NCBI RefSeq assembly: GCF_007752135.1 | Contig: NZ_CP036298.1 | Span: 7,370,501-7,434,500 of the forward strand | Reading direction: 5' to 3' | DNA from: Aureliella helgolandensis | GTDB lineage: Bacteria > Planctomycetota > Planctomycetia > Pirellulales > Pirellulaceae | DNA: 64,000 nt | In this document: positions 26,926 through 35,335 of the stretch, in pieces | Layout: each line of letters begins with the position of its first letter | How positions within the stretch are numbered: the stretch's first letter is position 1 | Translations under genes and position numbers: made by a program | The notes under the pieces: generated by a model | Seen by the model: only the letters and a program-made list of their open reading frames with translations | What the model was told of the DNA's origin: nothing | Databases searched by the model: none

Positions 26926-28122
26926 ATGGAAACTTGGTCAGCACACCAGCTTTTTACAACCGCAGAGAGGTCAATTGGCAAATCCGCGGCCTACGCGTTA
27001 CAGAGCTATGCGCAGAGCCTTGAGGCGAAGAAGCTACCCGTCGTGTTCACCCTACGTCATCTCTCTACAATCACCGGCGTCTCCTATCGCGTTCTCCACC
27101 AGACCGTCAATCGTAAGCGGGAGGCCTGTAACTACAGGATGTATGCAATTAAAAAGCGGTCTGGGGGGAGGCGCATAATTCACTCCGTTTGCGAGGATCT
27201 CATTAGGGTGCAAGATTTTGTTAATCGTGAAATCCTACAGCGATGTCAGCCCCACCCGGCTTCATTCGCCTTTCATTCATCGGGCGGTATCAAAGAGTGC
27301 GCCAGCATGCATTGTGGAGCTAGATGGGTTTTTCAGTTTGATCTCTCAGATTTTTTCTACGACGTCACCGAAATCGACGTCTATCGGATCTTTGATGATT
27401 TGGGGTACAGGTCGCTTCTGGCGTTTGAACTTGCTCGTTTGTGCACAACAACAAAGTTGCCACGACATTTAAAACATTTGCTTTATCACTGTGCAAATCC
27501 AGACAACCTCATTCAGGATTTCGAAGATGATTTTGAGAAACCAGGAAATGGAGTGCGCCGACTTCCATATCCTGAGCGACACGGCGTTGTTGGGGTATTG
27601 CCGCAGGGCGCGCCGACAAGTCCGATGCTGAGCAACCTCGCTGCGCGCCGAATGGACGAGTTGCTGCAATCGTTTGCGTTTGACTCTGGCTTTGTATACA
27701 CACGCTATGCGGACGATCTCACATTTTCTGCTGCAAGACTCCAGGACAAGCATGGTGTGTGCAGTGTCCGTCGAGAGGTTATTGGTCTGATTCGGAAGTC
27801 TGGGTTTAAGGAGAACTCGAAGAAGTCAAGAATTGCAGGTCCGGGTTCAAAGAAAGTTGTCTTAGGATTGCTTGTTGATGGAGACACACCTCGGATTTCG
27901 AGAGAAACATACCGCCGGATTGATAGGCTTTTGTACGGCGCACTCCAAAATGGGTTTGAGTCAGCTTCTGCTTTCAACAAGTTCGACTCTGCGCTCGGAT
28001 TCTATAACCACCTGGGCGGTCTCATTGCTTTCGTGAAAAGCGTTGACGAAAAGCGGTGGAGCGAGTTCTCCAACCGCATGCGCGGCATCGAACAAAAATG
28101 GGGTGATTTCGGTGACATTTAG
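26926..28122 (+). CDS. Retron-like reverse transcriptase
   Basis: 398 residues. RT motifs in order: RMYAIKKRSGGRRIIHSV (RT1), ASFAFHSSGGIKECASMHCGARWVFQFDLSDFF (RT2 and RT3, catalytic Asp in FDLSDFF), LPQGAPTSPMLSNL at 225-238 (RT4), YADD at 261-264 (RT5), and GFKENSKKSRI...KKVVLGLLVDG (RT6/7). The size, the short N-terminus and the RT4 motif fit retron RTs. Two retron hallmarks deviate: NAxxH reads as CASMH and VTG as VLG. The start is 11 bp after the PRTase stop with AAAGGTGAC as ribosome site; the end overlaps hsdR by 11 bp. In retrons the RT copies an RNA into a branched msDNA that holds the toxin inactive. Confidence 0.85.
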   Translation: METWSAHQLFTTAERSIGKSAAYALQSYAQSLEAKKLPVVFTLRHLSTITGVSYRVLHQTVNRKREACNYRMYAIKKRSGGRRIIHSVCEDLIRVQDFVNREILQRCQPHPASFAFHSSGGIKECASMHCGARWVFQFDLSDFFYDVTEIDVYRIFDDLGYRSLLAFELARLCTTTKLPRHLKHLLYHCANPDNLIQDFEDDFEKPGNGVRRLPYPERHGVVGVLPQGAPTSPMLSNLAARRMDELLQSFAFDSGFVYTRYADDLTFSAARLQDKHGVCSVRREVIGLIRKSGFKENSKKSRIAGPGSKKVVLGLLVDGDTPRISRETYRRIDRLLYGALQNGFESASAFNKFDSALGFYNHLGGLIAFVKSVDEKRWSEFSNRMRGIEQKWGDFGDI

Positions 28123-31081
28123 CGAAGCCAACACCGTCGAGCAGATGATTCTCGATGCCTGCCGGGGGCTCGGCTGGCAGTTCGTACAGGGGACGCAGTT
28201 GCCGCGTCAGGTGGCAGACGTTTTTGTCGAGTCGAAGCTTCGCGATGCACTCATTCGTCTTAACCCGGAGATCGCCGCTCAATCTGATCGCGCTGACGAA
28301 ATAATCTACAAACTGCGGGCCATTACGCTGTCCGTTCAGATCGATGGGCTCGTCCGCTCGAATGAGGCTTTCGCCGAGTGGATGCGGAACGACAAAACGA
28401 TGCCGCTCGGTGCTCGCGGCGAACACACGACGGTGCGATTGATCGACTTCGATAATCCGGCCAACAACGAACTGATCGTTTGCAATCAGTGGACGTACAA
28501 GGTCGGCAAGCTGGAAAAGCGTTTTGATATTGTCCTGCTGATGAACGGCTTGCCCGTCGTGGTCGGCGAGGCCAAGACGCCTGTGCGGCCTGCTGTGACC
28601 TGGGTCGATGGTGCCAGCCAGATTCACGACGACTACGAACAAAGCGTTCCAGCGATGTTCGTGCCGAACATTTTCAGTTTCGCCAGCGACGGTCGTGCTT
28701 ACCGTTACGGTTCGATCCGTATGCCGCTAACGATCTGGGGACCGTGGCGAGTGGACTCGCAACCGGATCAAGCGGGTGGCGTTCACGAAAAGCCTGAAGA
28801 CTTTGCCAAGAGTAGCTTGCCCAAGACCGATGCCGCGTTTGAAAAGGGATCGCTGGCCGACGTTCGTAAGACGGTCGAAAGCATGCTACGGCCGGAAGTC
28901 GTGCTGGACATCCTGCAAAACTTTACGGTCTTTGCCACGGATAAGAAGCACCGACGCATCAAAATCATTTGCCGCTACCAACAATACGAAGGCACGAATC
29001 TGATCGTCCAGCGAGTGATCGAAGGGCGGATCAAGAAGGGCCTGATATGGCACTTCCAAGGCAGTGGTAAATCGCTGCTGATGGTTTTCACCGCACAAAA
29101 GCTGCGGATGCATCCCAAGCTCGGCAACCCGACGGTGTTGATCGTCGTAGACCGAATCGACTTGGACACCCAGATCACCGCAACGTTCAACGCGGCCGAT
29201 GTGCCGAATATGATCAAGGCCGAAAGCCGTAGCGAGTTACAGCAACTGCTGGCTAAGGACGTTCGCAAAATCATCATCACGACGATCCACAAGTTCGGCG
29301 AGGCCGATGGCGAGTTGAACGCTCGCGACAACATCATCGCTCTGGTCGACGAGGCCCACCGCACGCAGGAAGGCGACCTCGGTCGCAAGATGCGGGAAGC
29401 CCTACCCAATACGTTCCTGTTCGGTTTGACGGGCACGCCGATCAATCGAGCGGACAAGAATACGTTCTATGCCTTCGGTGCCGACGAAGACAAGTCTGGC
29501 TACCTAACTCGGTACTCGTTTCAAGAGTCGATCCGCGACGGCGCGACGCTGCCGCTGCACTTCGAGGCTCCCGATGTCAAACTGCGAATCGACCAAGCCG
29601 CCATCGACGAAGCCTACGCCAAGATCACGGGCGAGCTAAGTGAACAAGACCGCGATGACCTGGGCAAGCGAGCGGCGAAGATGGCGGTGCTGGTTAAATC
29701 GCCTGAGCGAGTCGACGGCATCTGCGAGCACATCGTCAACCACTTTCAATCGAAGGTTGACCCGAATGGGTTTAAGGGGATGGTTGTCACGTTCGATCGC
29801 CAGTGCTGCGACCTCTACAAGAAAGCAATCGACCGGATCACCGAAGCCCCTGACATATCGGCAGTCGTGATGTCGGTCAATTCCGGCGAGACGCAGTACG
29901 ACGACTATCGCCTCGATCGCGACGCCGAAGAAAAGCTACTTGACCGTTTCCGCGATCCGACCGATCCACTGAAACTGCTGATCGTGACGTCGAAGTTATT
30001 GACGGGTTTCGACGCGCCGATCTTGCAGGCCCAGTACCTCGACAAGCCAATGAAGGATCACAACCTGCTGCAAACGATCTGCCGCACGAACCGTGTCGCC
30101 GATGGCAAGTCGCATGGCTTAATCGTCGACTACATCGGTATCTTCGACGACGTCGCCAAGGCACTCGCCTTCGACGAGAAAGCGGTCCAGTCGGTCATCA
30201 CGAACCTGGACGAATTGAAAGCCGAGTTGCCCGAAAAGGTGAAGGTGTGCCTGGCGTTCTTTCCGAATGTGGATCGCACACTCGACGGCTACGAAGGATT
30301 GCTGCTAGCCCAGGACTGCTTGCCCGACAACGAAACCCGCGACAAGTTCGCTGGCGAGTTTTCGGTTCTCGCACGTTTGTGGGAAGCCCTCTCGCCGGAC
30401 TCATGCTTAACACCACACGAAGTCGACTACCGATGGCTTGGCCAAGTCTATGAGTCGGTGAAACCGGCCAGCGGAAACGGCCGTCTGCTCTGGCACGCGC
30501 TGGGTGCGAAAACGATCGAACTAATCCATGACAACACGCATTTGGAAAGTGTCACGGACGACCTCGACGCATTGGTCATGGACGCCGACCTAATCGAAGC
30601 CGTCGAAGAGGCCAAAGGTCGAGCACGAAAGATCGCCCTGCAATTGGTGGCACGACTACGCAAGCACGCTGGCGATCCGAAGTTCGTCGAGCTAGGCGAG
30701 CGTCTCGAAAAACTTAAAGAACGCCACGACCAAGGCCTCGACGACAGCCGCAAGTTCCTCAAAGAGATCCTGCGTCTGGCCCAAGACGTAGTACAAGCGG
30801 AAAGGCAAACACCTCCCGAAGTAGTCCAAGACCAAGGCAAAGCCGCACTAACAGAATTGTTCGAAGAGATCCGCAACGACAAGACGCCGATCGTCGTCGA
30901 GAAGATCGTCGCCGACATCGACGACATTGTTCGCGTCGTCCGCTTCGACGGTTGGCAAGACACGAGTGCAGGCCAACGCGAGGTAAAGAAAGCACTCCGA
31001 AGCACACTTCTGAAATACAAACTGCACGGCGACCAAGAGTTGTTCGACCGTGCGCATGGCTATATCGAGCAGTATTATTGA
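28112..31081 (+). CDS. hsdR: Type I restriction endonuclease subunit R
   Basis: 989 residues from a GTG at 28112, chosen because it matches the ATG ACA TTT start of the upstream fragment; an in-frame ATG at 28043 lies within the RT gene. The N-terminal PD-(D/E)XK nuclease has FDIVLLMNGLPVVVGEAKT (ExK at 153-155). The superfamily-2 motor has Walker A FQGSGKS (315-321), DEAH (413-416), GLTGTPI, and the helicase C motifs LLIVTSKLLTGFDAPILQAQYLDKPMKDHNLLQTICRTNR. A helical C-terminal domain binds HsdM/HsdS. HsdR translocates DNA and cuts unmethylated DNA far from the site. The ORF is intact, so the retron-like insertion has not destroyed restriction. Confidence 0.95.
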   Translation: MTFSEANTVEQMILDACRGLGWQFVQGTQLPRQVADVFVESKLRDALIRLNPEIAAQSDRADEIIYKLRAITLSVQIDGLVRSNEAFAEWMRNDKTMPLGARGEHTTVRLIDFDNPANNELIVCNQWTYKVGKLEKRFDIVLLMNGLPVVVGEAKTPVRPAVTWVDGASQIHDDYEQSVPAMFVPNIFSFASDGRAYRYGSIRMPLTIWGPWRVDSQPDQAGGVHEKPEDFAKSSLPKTDAAFEKGSLADVRKTVESMLRPEVVLDILQNFTVFATDKKHRRIKIICRYQQYEGTNLIVQRVIEGRIKKGLIWHFQGSGKSLLMVFTAQKLRMHPKLGNPTVLIVVDRIDLDTQITATFNAADVPNMIKAESRSELQQLLAKDVRKIIITTIHKFGEADGELNARDNIIALVDEAHRTQEGDLGRKMREALPNTFLFGLTGTPINRADKNTFYAFGADEDKSGYLTRYSFQESIRDGATLPLHFEAPDVKLRIDQAAIDEAYAKITGELSEQDRDDLGKRAAKMAVLVKSPERVDGICEHIVNHFQSKVDPNGFKGMVVTFDRQCCDLYKKAIDRITEAPDISAVVMSVNSGETQYDDYRLDRDAEEKLLDRFRDPTDPLKLLIVTSKLLTGFDAPILQAQYLDKPMKDHNLLQTICRTNRVADGKSHGLIVDYIGIFDDVAKALAFDEKAVQSVITNLDELKAELPEKVKVCLAFFPNVDRTLDGYEGLLLAQDCLPDNETRDKFAGEFSVLARLWEALSPDSCLTPHEVDYRWLGQVYESVKPASGNGRLLWHALGAKTIELIHDNTHLESVTDDLDALVMDADLIEAVEEAKGRARKIALQLVARLRKHAGDPKFVELGERLEKLKERHDQGLDDSRKFLKEILRLAQDVVQAERQTPPEVVQDQGKAALTELFEEIRNDKTPIVVEKIVADIDDIVRVVRFDGWQDTSAGQREVKKALRSTLLKYKLHGDQELFDRAHGYIEQYY

Positions 31082-31095
31082 AAAGAGGCAAACCA

Positions 31096-33216
31096 GTGGA
31101 TCCTCAGAAATTTGCACGCGTAGCAGAGTCTCTCCGCCAATACCGCAGAGCTGAGTTGAAGGACTTTGCGGAAGACATTGGGGGCAATCCGATCGACGAT
31201 CTCTACGTGGATCCACTTCCTAGCGATGCGGTTCTATCAACTATTCTCTCCGGAAATACGACGTTTCTGACCGGACGTAAGGGGACGGGGAAAAGCACGA
31301 TTTTCGCAAAAGCCCAATCTGAAATACGAAAGCGAAATAACTTAATCTCGATTTACATCGATGTAAAAAGCCTCCATGAGCTCGCCACGAGCAGTCAAGC
31401 TGTCACGATGGATTCAGAGCTAAGTAACATCGCCCACGACGTCTACCAGTCACACATGCTTAGGAAAAACTTTCTGGGCGAAGTACTGGGACAGTTGCTT
31501 AATGAGGTTGAAACTGCATGTGATTCCTTAACGCTTTTGGAGCGATGGAATGGGAAAAAGAGAGGATACAGAGAGCTCATCAAGAGTCTGGAGTCGATTG
31601 CCAAACGGGTAAAAGTATGCAAACTGGCGGAAGAGGAGATTCCGATACTACAAACGATCTCAGCTAAAACCAAAGTTCGCGACGAGACCCAGCAGCAGAA
31701 GTCTCGAACTGCGAAACTCACTGGAAATATATCTGGCAGTGTGACAGGGCCAGCGTTGAGCGTAACGCCAGAGATCGGAAATAGCAGCTTCGCAAAAACA
31801 CTTCACGATGATGAACTCTACCGCGAGTATTCAGACGTAGTTCTTCGAGCATTTCCGTTCAACGAGATAGTCTCAGAGATTACAGACCTTCTTGACGAAG
31901 CGGGCCTGTTAAGGCTAGTCGTGTTCTTTGATGACTTCTCCGAACTCGAGTGGGTTAGCCAGCGGTTATTCGTTGACGTTATCCTTTCGCCTCTGAACAA
32001 TGCTACGAATGAACGGATTAAGCTTAAGATCGCAGGGTATCCGGGACGTGTCTATTACGGCCGCATTGACCCAGGGAAAGTTGATACGATGTGTCTGGAC
32101 TTCGCACAGCTTTACAAGGCCAGCGAACTTCAGACTGCCGAATCCAGCGCGATTGACTATACAAAGCGAGTTCTGGAAAAGCGGTTCACAGCATTTGGCA
32201 TTGATATAAGGGATTACTTTGATCCAACCGCGAATACCGAGGACCTATTCAGGTTGCTATTTCAGGTATCAATGAATGTGCCACGACTACTTGGTTACAT
32301 ATTGCAGAACTGCTATCTGGATCGGATCTCAAGAAGGCAGGGAATTACCGCCGCCAGTATTCGCCTAGCAGCAAACAAGTACTATTCGTCGATTGTCTCC
32401 CAGTACTTTGACCGAACTGGGCGGTACGCTCTCGAACCGTTCGAGCAAAAGCTAGATCGGCACAATCAAAAGAAGCTACTGGGCGCATTGCTAAGTGAAT
32501 CTATTGAACTCAAGAAGCGGATAAATCGTTACGAAGTTGGCGGAAGCTACTTTGCCGAACTGGGCGGGAACCCTCCGGTTAGCCACTTTTATATCGACCC
32601 CAAACTTGAGGGAGTCTTGTCATCGCTCGAGTTTAACTTTCTTGTAACAAAGTACTCTGACACCCGCGACAAAAACGGTCGTGATGTTTCCGTCTATGCA
32701 TTCTTGTACGGCTTGACTGAGGCTGAAAAACTAGCTTGGGGATATCCGCCTGGACGTCAATATCGCAATTACTTTGTGCAACGTTGTTTCGAATACAACC
32801 AGATTATTCGTCAGTTCCTTTCGACGACCAGTACAATCCGTTGCGACGAATGTGGAAGCTGTTTCTCAATGGACGACAAAGAAAAGATTGAGTACTATGA
32901 TTGGGAATGTAAATCCTGTCGTCAACTCTCTTGCAGCGTGGTGCAATTGAGCAACGATTTCGAGGTCGAAGTAGCACAGCTAGACCAGACTTTGATGCTT
33001 GATCCTATTGAGCTCGAAATATTGATGACGTTGAATGAGTCTGGTGAGTGGATGCGTGCTGGCGAAGTCTCGTTATTAATTGACACCTCTTATCAACTAG
33101 TCGGTCGCCGAACAAGCAGACTCCAGGACCAGGACCTGGTGCGCAAAGACGTTGTGGACGGGCATAGAAAGAGCATCATCACGAACAAAGCCCGAGATAT
33201 CTATTTTGTGAGCTGA
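31096..33216 (+). CDS. ORC/Cdc6-like AAA+ ATPase with zinc ribbon and winged helix
   Basis: 706 residues from the GTG at 31096, which follows hsdR by 14 bases and has GAGG as ribosome site. Walker A is FLTGRKGTGKSTI near residues 57-69; a Walker B-like VVFFDDFSELEW lies further on. The central region is helical. A C-terminal two-knuckle zinc ribbon (CDECGSCF...WECKSCRQLSC) precedes a winged-helix-like segment (LEILMTLNESGEWMRAGEVSLLI...LVGRRTSRLQDQDLV). This is the layout of bacterial ORC/Cdc6-family ATPases found in defence islands. Its function is unknown; it may sense DNA. It ends the plus-strand island operon. Confidence 0.8.
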   Translation: MDPQKFARVAESLRQYRRAELKDFAEDIGGNPIDDLYVDPLPSDAVLSTILSGNTTFLTGRKGTGKSTIFAKAQSEIRKRNNLISIYIDVKSLHELATSSQAVTMDSELSNIAHDVYQSHMLRKNFLGEVLGQLLNEVETACDSLTLLERWNGKKRGYRELIKSLESIAKRVKVCKLAEEEIPILQTISAKTKVRDETQQQKSRTAKLTGNISGSVTGPALSVTPEIGNSSFAKTLHDDELYREYSDVVLRAFPFNEIVSEITDLLDEAGLLRLVVFFDDFSELEWVSQRLFVDVILSPLNNATNERIKLKIAGYPGRVYYGRIDPGKVDTMCLDFAQLYKASELQTAESSAIDYTKRVLEKRFTAFGIDIRDYFDPTANTEDLFRLLFQVSMNVPRLLGYILQNCYLDRISRRQGITAASIRLAANKYYSSIVSQYFDRTGRYALEPFEQKLDRHNQKKLLGALLSESIELKKRINRYEVGGSYFAELGGNPPVSHFYIDPKLEGVLSSLEFNFLVTKYSDTRDKNGRDVSVYAFLYGLTEAEKLAWGYPPGRQYRNYFVQRCFEYNQIIRQFLSTTSTIRCDECGSCFSMDDKEKIEYYDWECKSCRQLSCSVVQLSNDFEVEVAQLDQTLMLDPIELEILMTLNESGEWMRAGEVSLLIDTSYQLVGRRTSRLQDQDLVRKDVVDGHRKSIITNKARDIYFVS

Positions 33217-33407
33217 CGTACGTCGAAGAACTTTGCTGGCCGTCGTATTAGTGGCCCCGCTTGGCCTATCGCCGCTTCTTCTGCACTTTAAGAACTCGAG
33301 GAGTTTCTAAAATTTTGGCCTGACAGTTTTGGATCTGGTTTCGCGAAAGAGCTAACGTTTCCGCACCTTTGTACGACTTTGGCCCGCCTGAGAACCTCAC
33401 AATAGAA

Positions 33408-33635
33408 CTAAATGTGTTGGTTGAGCGTTAGGCCAACAACGCGGCCTATCTTGCTAGCAACGGGAAGCGTCAACGTTCGCTCTCCTCGGAGGAATCTAGA
33501 AAGCTGACCATCTGACACACCGGCCTCCTGAGCGATTGCGTAAGCAGTCAGTGCGCTGTTTCGAACCCCTTCGCGTAGCAGCTCCTCCCAGTCAAACGGA
33601 TCAATTGTCGGCCTATCTGCATTCGATTTATTCAT
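33408..33635 (-). CDS. Small XRE-type helix-turn-helix protein
   Basis: 75 residues. The core SALTAYAIAQEAGVSDGQLSRFLRGERTLTLPVASKIGRVVGL is a textbook Cro/C1-type helix-turn-helix. Its ATG overlaps the stop region of the 40-codon gene upstream, and that gene overlaps the recombinase, so the three are probably one transcript. It is likely a repressor of the module. A similar arrangement of a small XRE protein near a recombinase is common in mobile islands. Confidence 0.85.
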   Translation of the reverse strand: MNKSNADRPTIDPFDWEELLREGVRNSALTAYAIAQEAGVSDGQLSRFLRGERTLTLPVASKIGRVVGLTLNQHI

Positions 33636-33750
33636 TTCGTTCCTTGTCGCGTATGTAGTCCTGCAGTGTTTCCTTGCCGGGTGGGGAAGGCTCTACGTTA
33701 ACCGCCTCCTCCTGCAGTAGCGATTCAAGCCAGCAATACAGTTCACTCAC
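33628..33750 (-). CDS. Tiny coupled gene between recombinase and XRE protein
   Basis: 40 residues (MSELYCWLESLLQEEAVNVE...). The GTG start overlaps the recombinase stop by a coupled GTGA, and its TAA overlaps the start of the XRE gene by a few bases. Both junctions look like translational coupling, which is the main support for a real gene. It is acidic, with no recognised motif. Confidence 0.5.
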   Translation of the reverse strand: MSELYCWLESLLQEEAVNVEPSPPGKETLQDYIRDKERNE

Positions 33751-34436
33751 GCTGCGGTCGCTTTGACTATGTTTGAAACAGTCTTGTGATCCCAATTGGA
33801 TTTCCCCGACTTAGTAAGTACTCCGCGGCTTTCGAGTTCTGCAGCGATAGCACGATAAGACCGGCCGGAATTGCGAAGTGATGCCATCAAGCCAATCACT
33901 TCCTGCTCGCTCGAGTTTTCGACGAGATTGACCCCATCTCCCTTCAAGTCGTAGCCGTAGGGGATGGTTCCCACTCGCTCTCCCTTCGACTTCTTGTGAG
34001 CCATTGCGAATCGAGTCCGTTCGCTGACCTGGTCTTTCTCGAACTCTGCCATCACGGCCAGCATTCGAAAGATCATCTTACCTGCTGCGGAAGTCGTATC
34101 GATCTTCTCACTTAACGACACCAAGTCAGCTCCAGACTTTTCGAGCAATTCGCCAATCGCGATTGTATCCTTGGTCGATCGAGCCAGCCTGCTGAGAGAG
34201 TAAACCACTAACGCGGAAGCCGTGCTGCAAGCGAGCTCGATTGCAGATTGCAACCCTGGACGGTTGTCAGCTCGACCGCCAGAAATCCCTGCGTCGGTAA
34301 ACGACTCGATCAATTCGTAGTCATTGGCAAAGCACCATGCAGTGAGCTTCGAGTGCTGGGCGTCAATACTGACACCTTCAGTGGCTTGATCTTCCGTGCT
34401 GACTCGAATGTAAATCACTGCGGTGAGTTTCGTCAT
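33747..34436 (-). CDS. Serine recombinase (resolvase/invertase type)
   Basis: 229 residues. The N-terminal resolvase domain begins AVIYIRVSTEDQATEGVSIDAQ with the nucleophile Ser in RVST. It continues with GISGGRADNRPGLQ..., LVVYSLSRLARSTKD (a catalytic Arg region) and FEKDQVSERTRFAM. A short DNA-binding end resembling a helix-turn-helix (SYRAIAAELESRGVLTKSGKSNWDHKTVSNIV) follows. It lacks the long C-terminus of large serine integrases, so it is more likely a resolvase or inversion enzyme. The target site was not identified; the nearby tandem array is a candidate. Confidence 0.92.
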   Translation of the reverse strand: MTKLTAVIYIRVSTEDQATEGVSIDAQHSKLTAWCFANDYELIESFTDAGISGGRADNRPGLQSAIELACSTASALVVYSLSRLARSTKDTIAIGELLEKSGADLVSLSEKIDTTSAAGKMIFRMLAVMAEFEKDQVSERTRFAMAHKKSKGERVGTIPYGYDLKGDGVNLVENSSEQEVIGLMASLRNSGRSYRAIAAELESRGVLTKSGKSNWDHKTVSNIVKATAA

Positions 34437-34598
34437 TGGGTTGTTCCCATGGACTGAATGCGATTGCCAATACCTGTAATAGTATCATCCACTCACTACC
34501 TGTCAAATGACATAATCCTGTGATGCACAAAATATCTGGGGACTACCGAACGGTTGTCCCCATGTTCAACTTACAGTTGCGCATAACTGCGAAGCAAC

Positions 34599-34823
34599 TT
34601 AGAGCTTTCGAGGCTTTCTCCCCATCTCCTCGGCTCGCCTCCTCTGTTCATTCATCCAGCCTGTAGCAACCCCTTCCTCAATCTTCTTCTCCTCTAGCAC
34701 GCCAATTTTGACCAGCGCTTTCCGCAGATACGGGTAGAGCTCTGAAACTGGCTCAAGAATATCGACTATCCTTACTCCGACAGTCAGCATACCGGTTAAG
34801 ACGGATTGAGCGTCGGTGGCCAT
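34599..34823 (-). CDS. Small hypothetical protein
   Basis: 74 residues (MATDAQSVLTGMLTVGVRIVDILE...). Mostly helical, with a basic, Arg/Lys-rich end (MNEQRRRAEEMGRKPRKL). It follows the 45-codon gene by 15 bases on the same strand, which suggests a shared transcript with the two tiny genes upstream. No family is recognised. Confidence 0.5.
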   Translation of the reverse strand: MATDAQSVLTGMLTVGVRIVDILEPVSELYPYLRKALVKIGVLEEKKIEEGVATGWMNEQRRRAEEMGRKPRKL

Positions 34824-34838
34824 TTGCTTGAAAGGGCT

Positions 34839-34976
34839 CTAGAAGTCCTGCAGCGCAGCCTCAAGTTCGCTTTGCTTCTCGACCAGATTCGATATTGGGC
34901 TCGACAACTCCCCTCCCTCTTTCACGTTTCGCTGAAACCGATCCGCTTCCAACTTTCCATTCACGGTACCTTGCAT
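34839..34976 (-). CDS. Tiny hypothetical gene with coiled-coil character
   Basis: 45 residues starting MQGTVNGKLEADRFQRNV. The ATG overlaps the end of the zinc-ribbon gene upstream by 16 bases in another frame. The C-terminal half is a heptad-like helix (NLVEKQSELEAALQDF). Support comes only from the tight head-to-tail packing with its neighbours. Confidence 0.4.
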   Translation of the reverse strand: MQGTVNGKLEADRFQRNVKEGGELSSPISNLVEKQSELEAALQDF

Positions 34977-35200
34977 GCATCACAGCCTCCTAGGCCGGTT
35001 TCTGGCTTAGAGATTCGGTATTTCTTTGCGTGACAATGCGGACATTCGAAGTTCCGCCCGCGGGTCACAGCGTCTTCAGGAAGCCCCAACGCCCGACAAA
35101 TGTCGGAAATGGGCAGGTACTCAATAGGACCGAAAGATCTCGCAGGCGACGTTGAATTTTCGGAACCTGGAGTTTGGGTTTTGGAAAGCGCAGCAGACAT
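34961..35200 (-). CDS. Small zinc-ribbon protein
   Basis: 79 residues. The C-terminal half has two CxxC pairs (FECPHCHAKKYRISKPETGLGGCDACK), a compact zinc ribbon. A short N-terminal Ser/Thr/Pro-rich stretch precedes a helix (YLPISDICRALGLPEDAVT). It may bind nucleic acid or act as an accessory factor of the mobile region. No specific family is recognised. Confidence 0.55.
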   Translation of the reverse strand: MSAALSKTQTPGSENSTSPARSFGPIEYLPISDICRALGLPEDAVTRGRNFECPHCHAKKYRISKPETGLGGCDACKVP

Positions 35201-35286
35201 GGTATACTTCTGGTAATGAAAACGTTGGTTGGTAAGATGCCGCGGCCATCAGCTCGTCACTGCATGACCGCAACCAGAAACTCGCG

Positions 35287-35315
35287 AAACCTCGGGGCAC
35301 GTGCCTCGAGGTTTT
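35287..35315. terminator. Hairpin terminator near the DUF1580-like gene
   Basis: AACCTCGGGGC / GCCTCGAGGTT stem (35288-35298, 35303-35313) with one G-U pair and an ACGT loop. TTTT follows on the plus strand; the minus strand has only a short T-run. It lies just past the stop of the minus-strand DUF1580-like gene. Confidence 0.55.
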
Positions 35316-35335
35316 GTCATTCCGGGGACTAGGGA

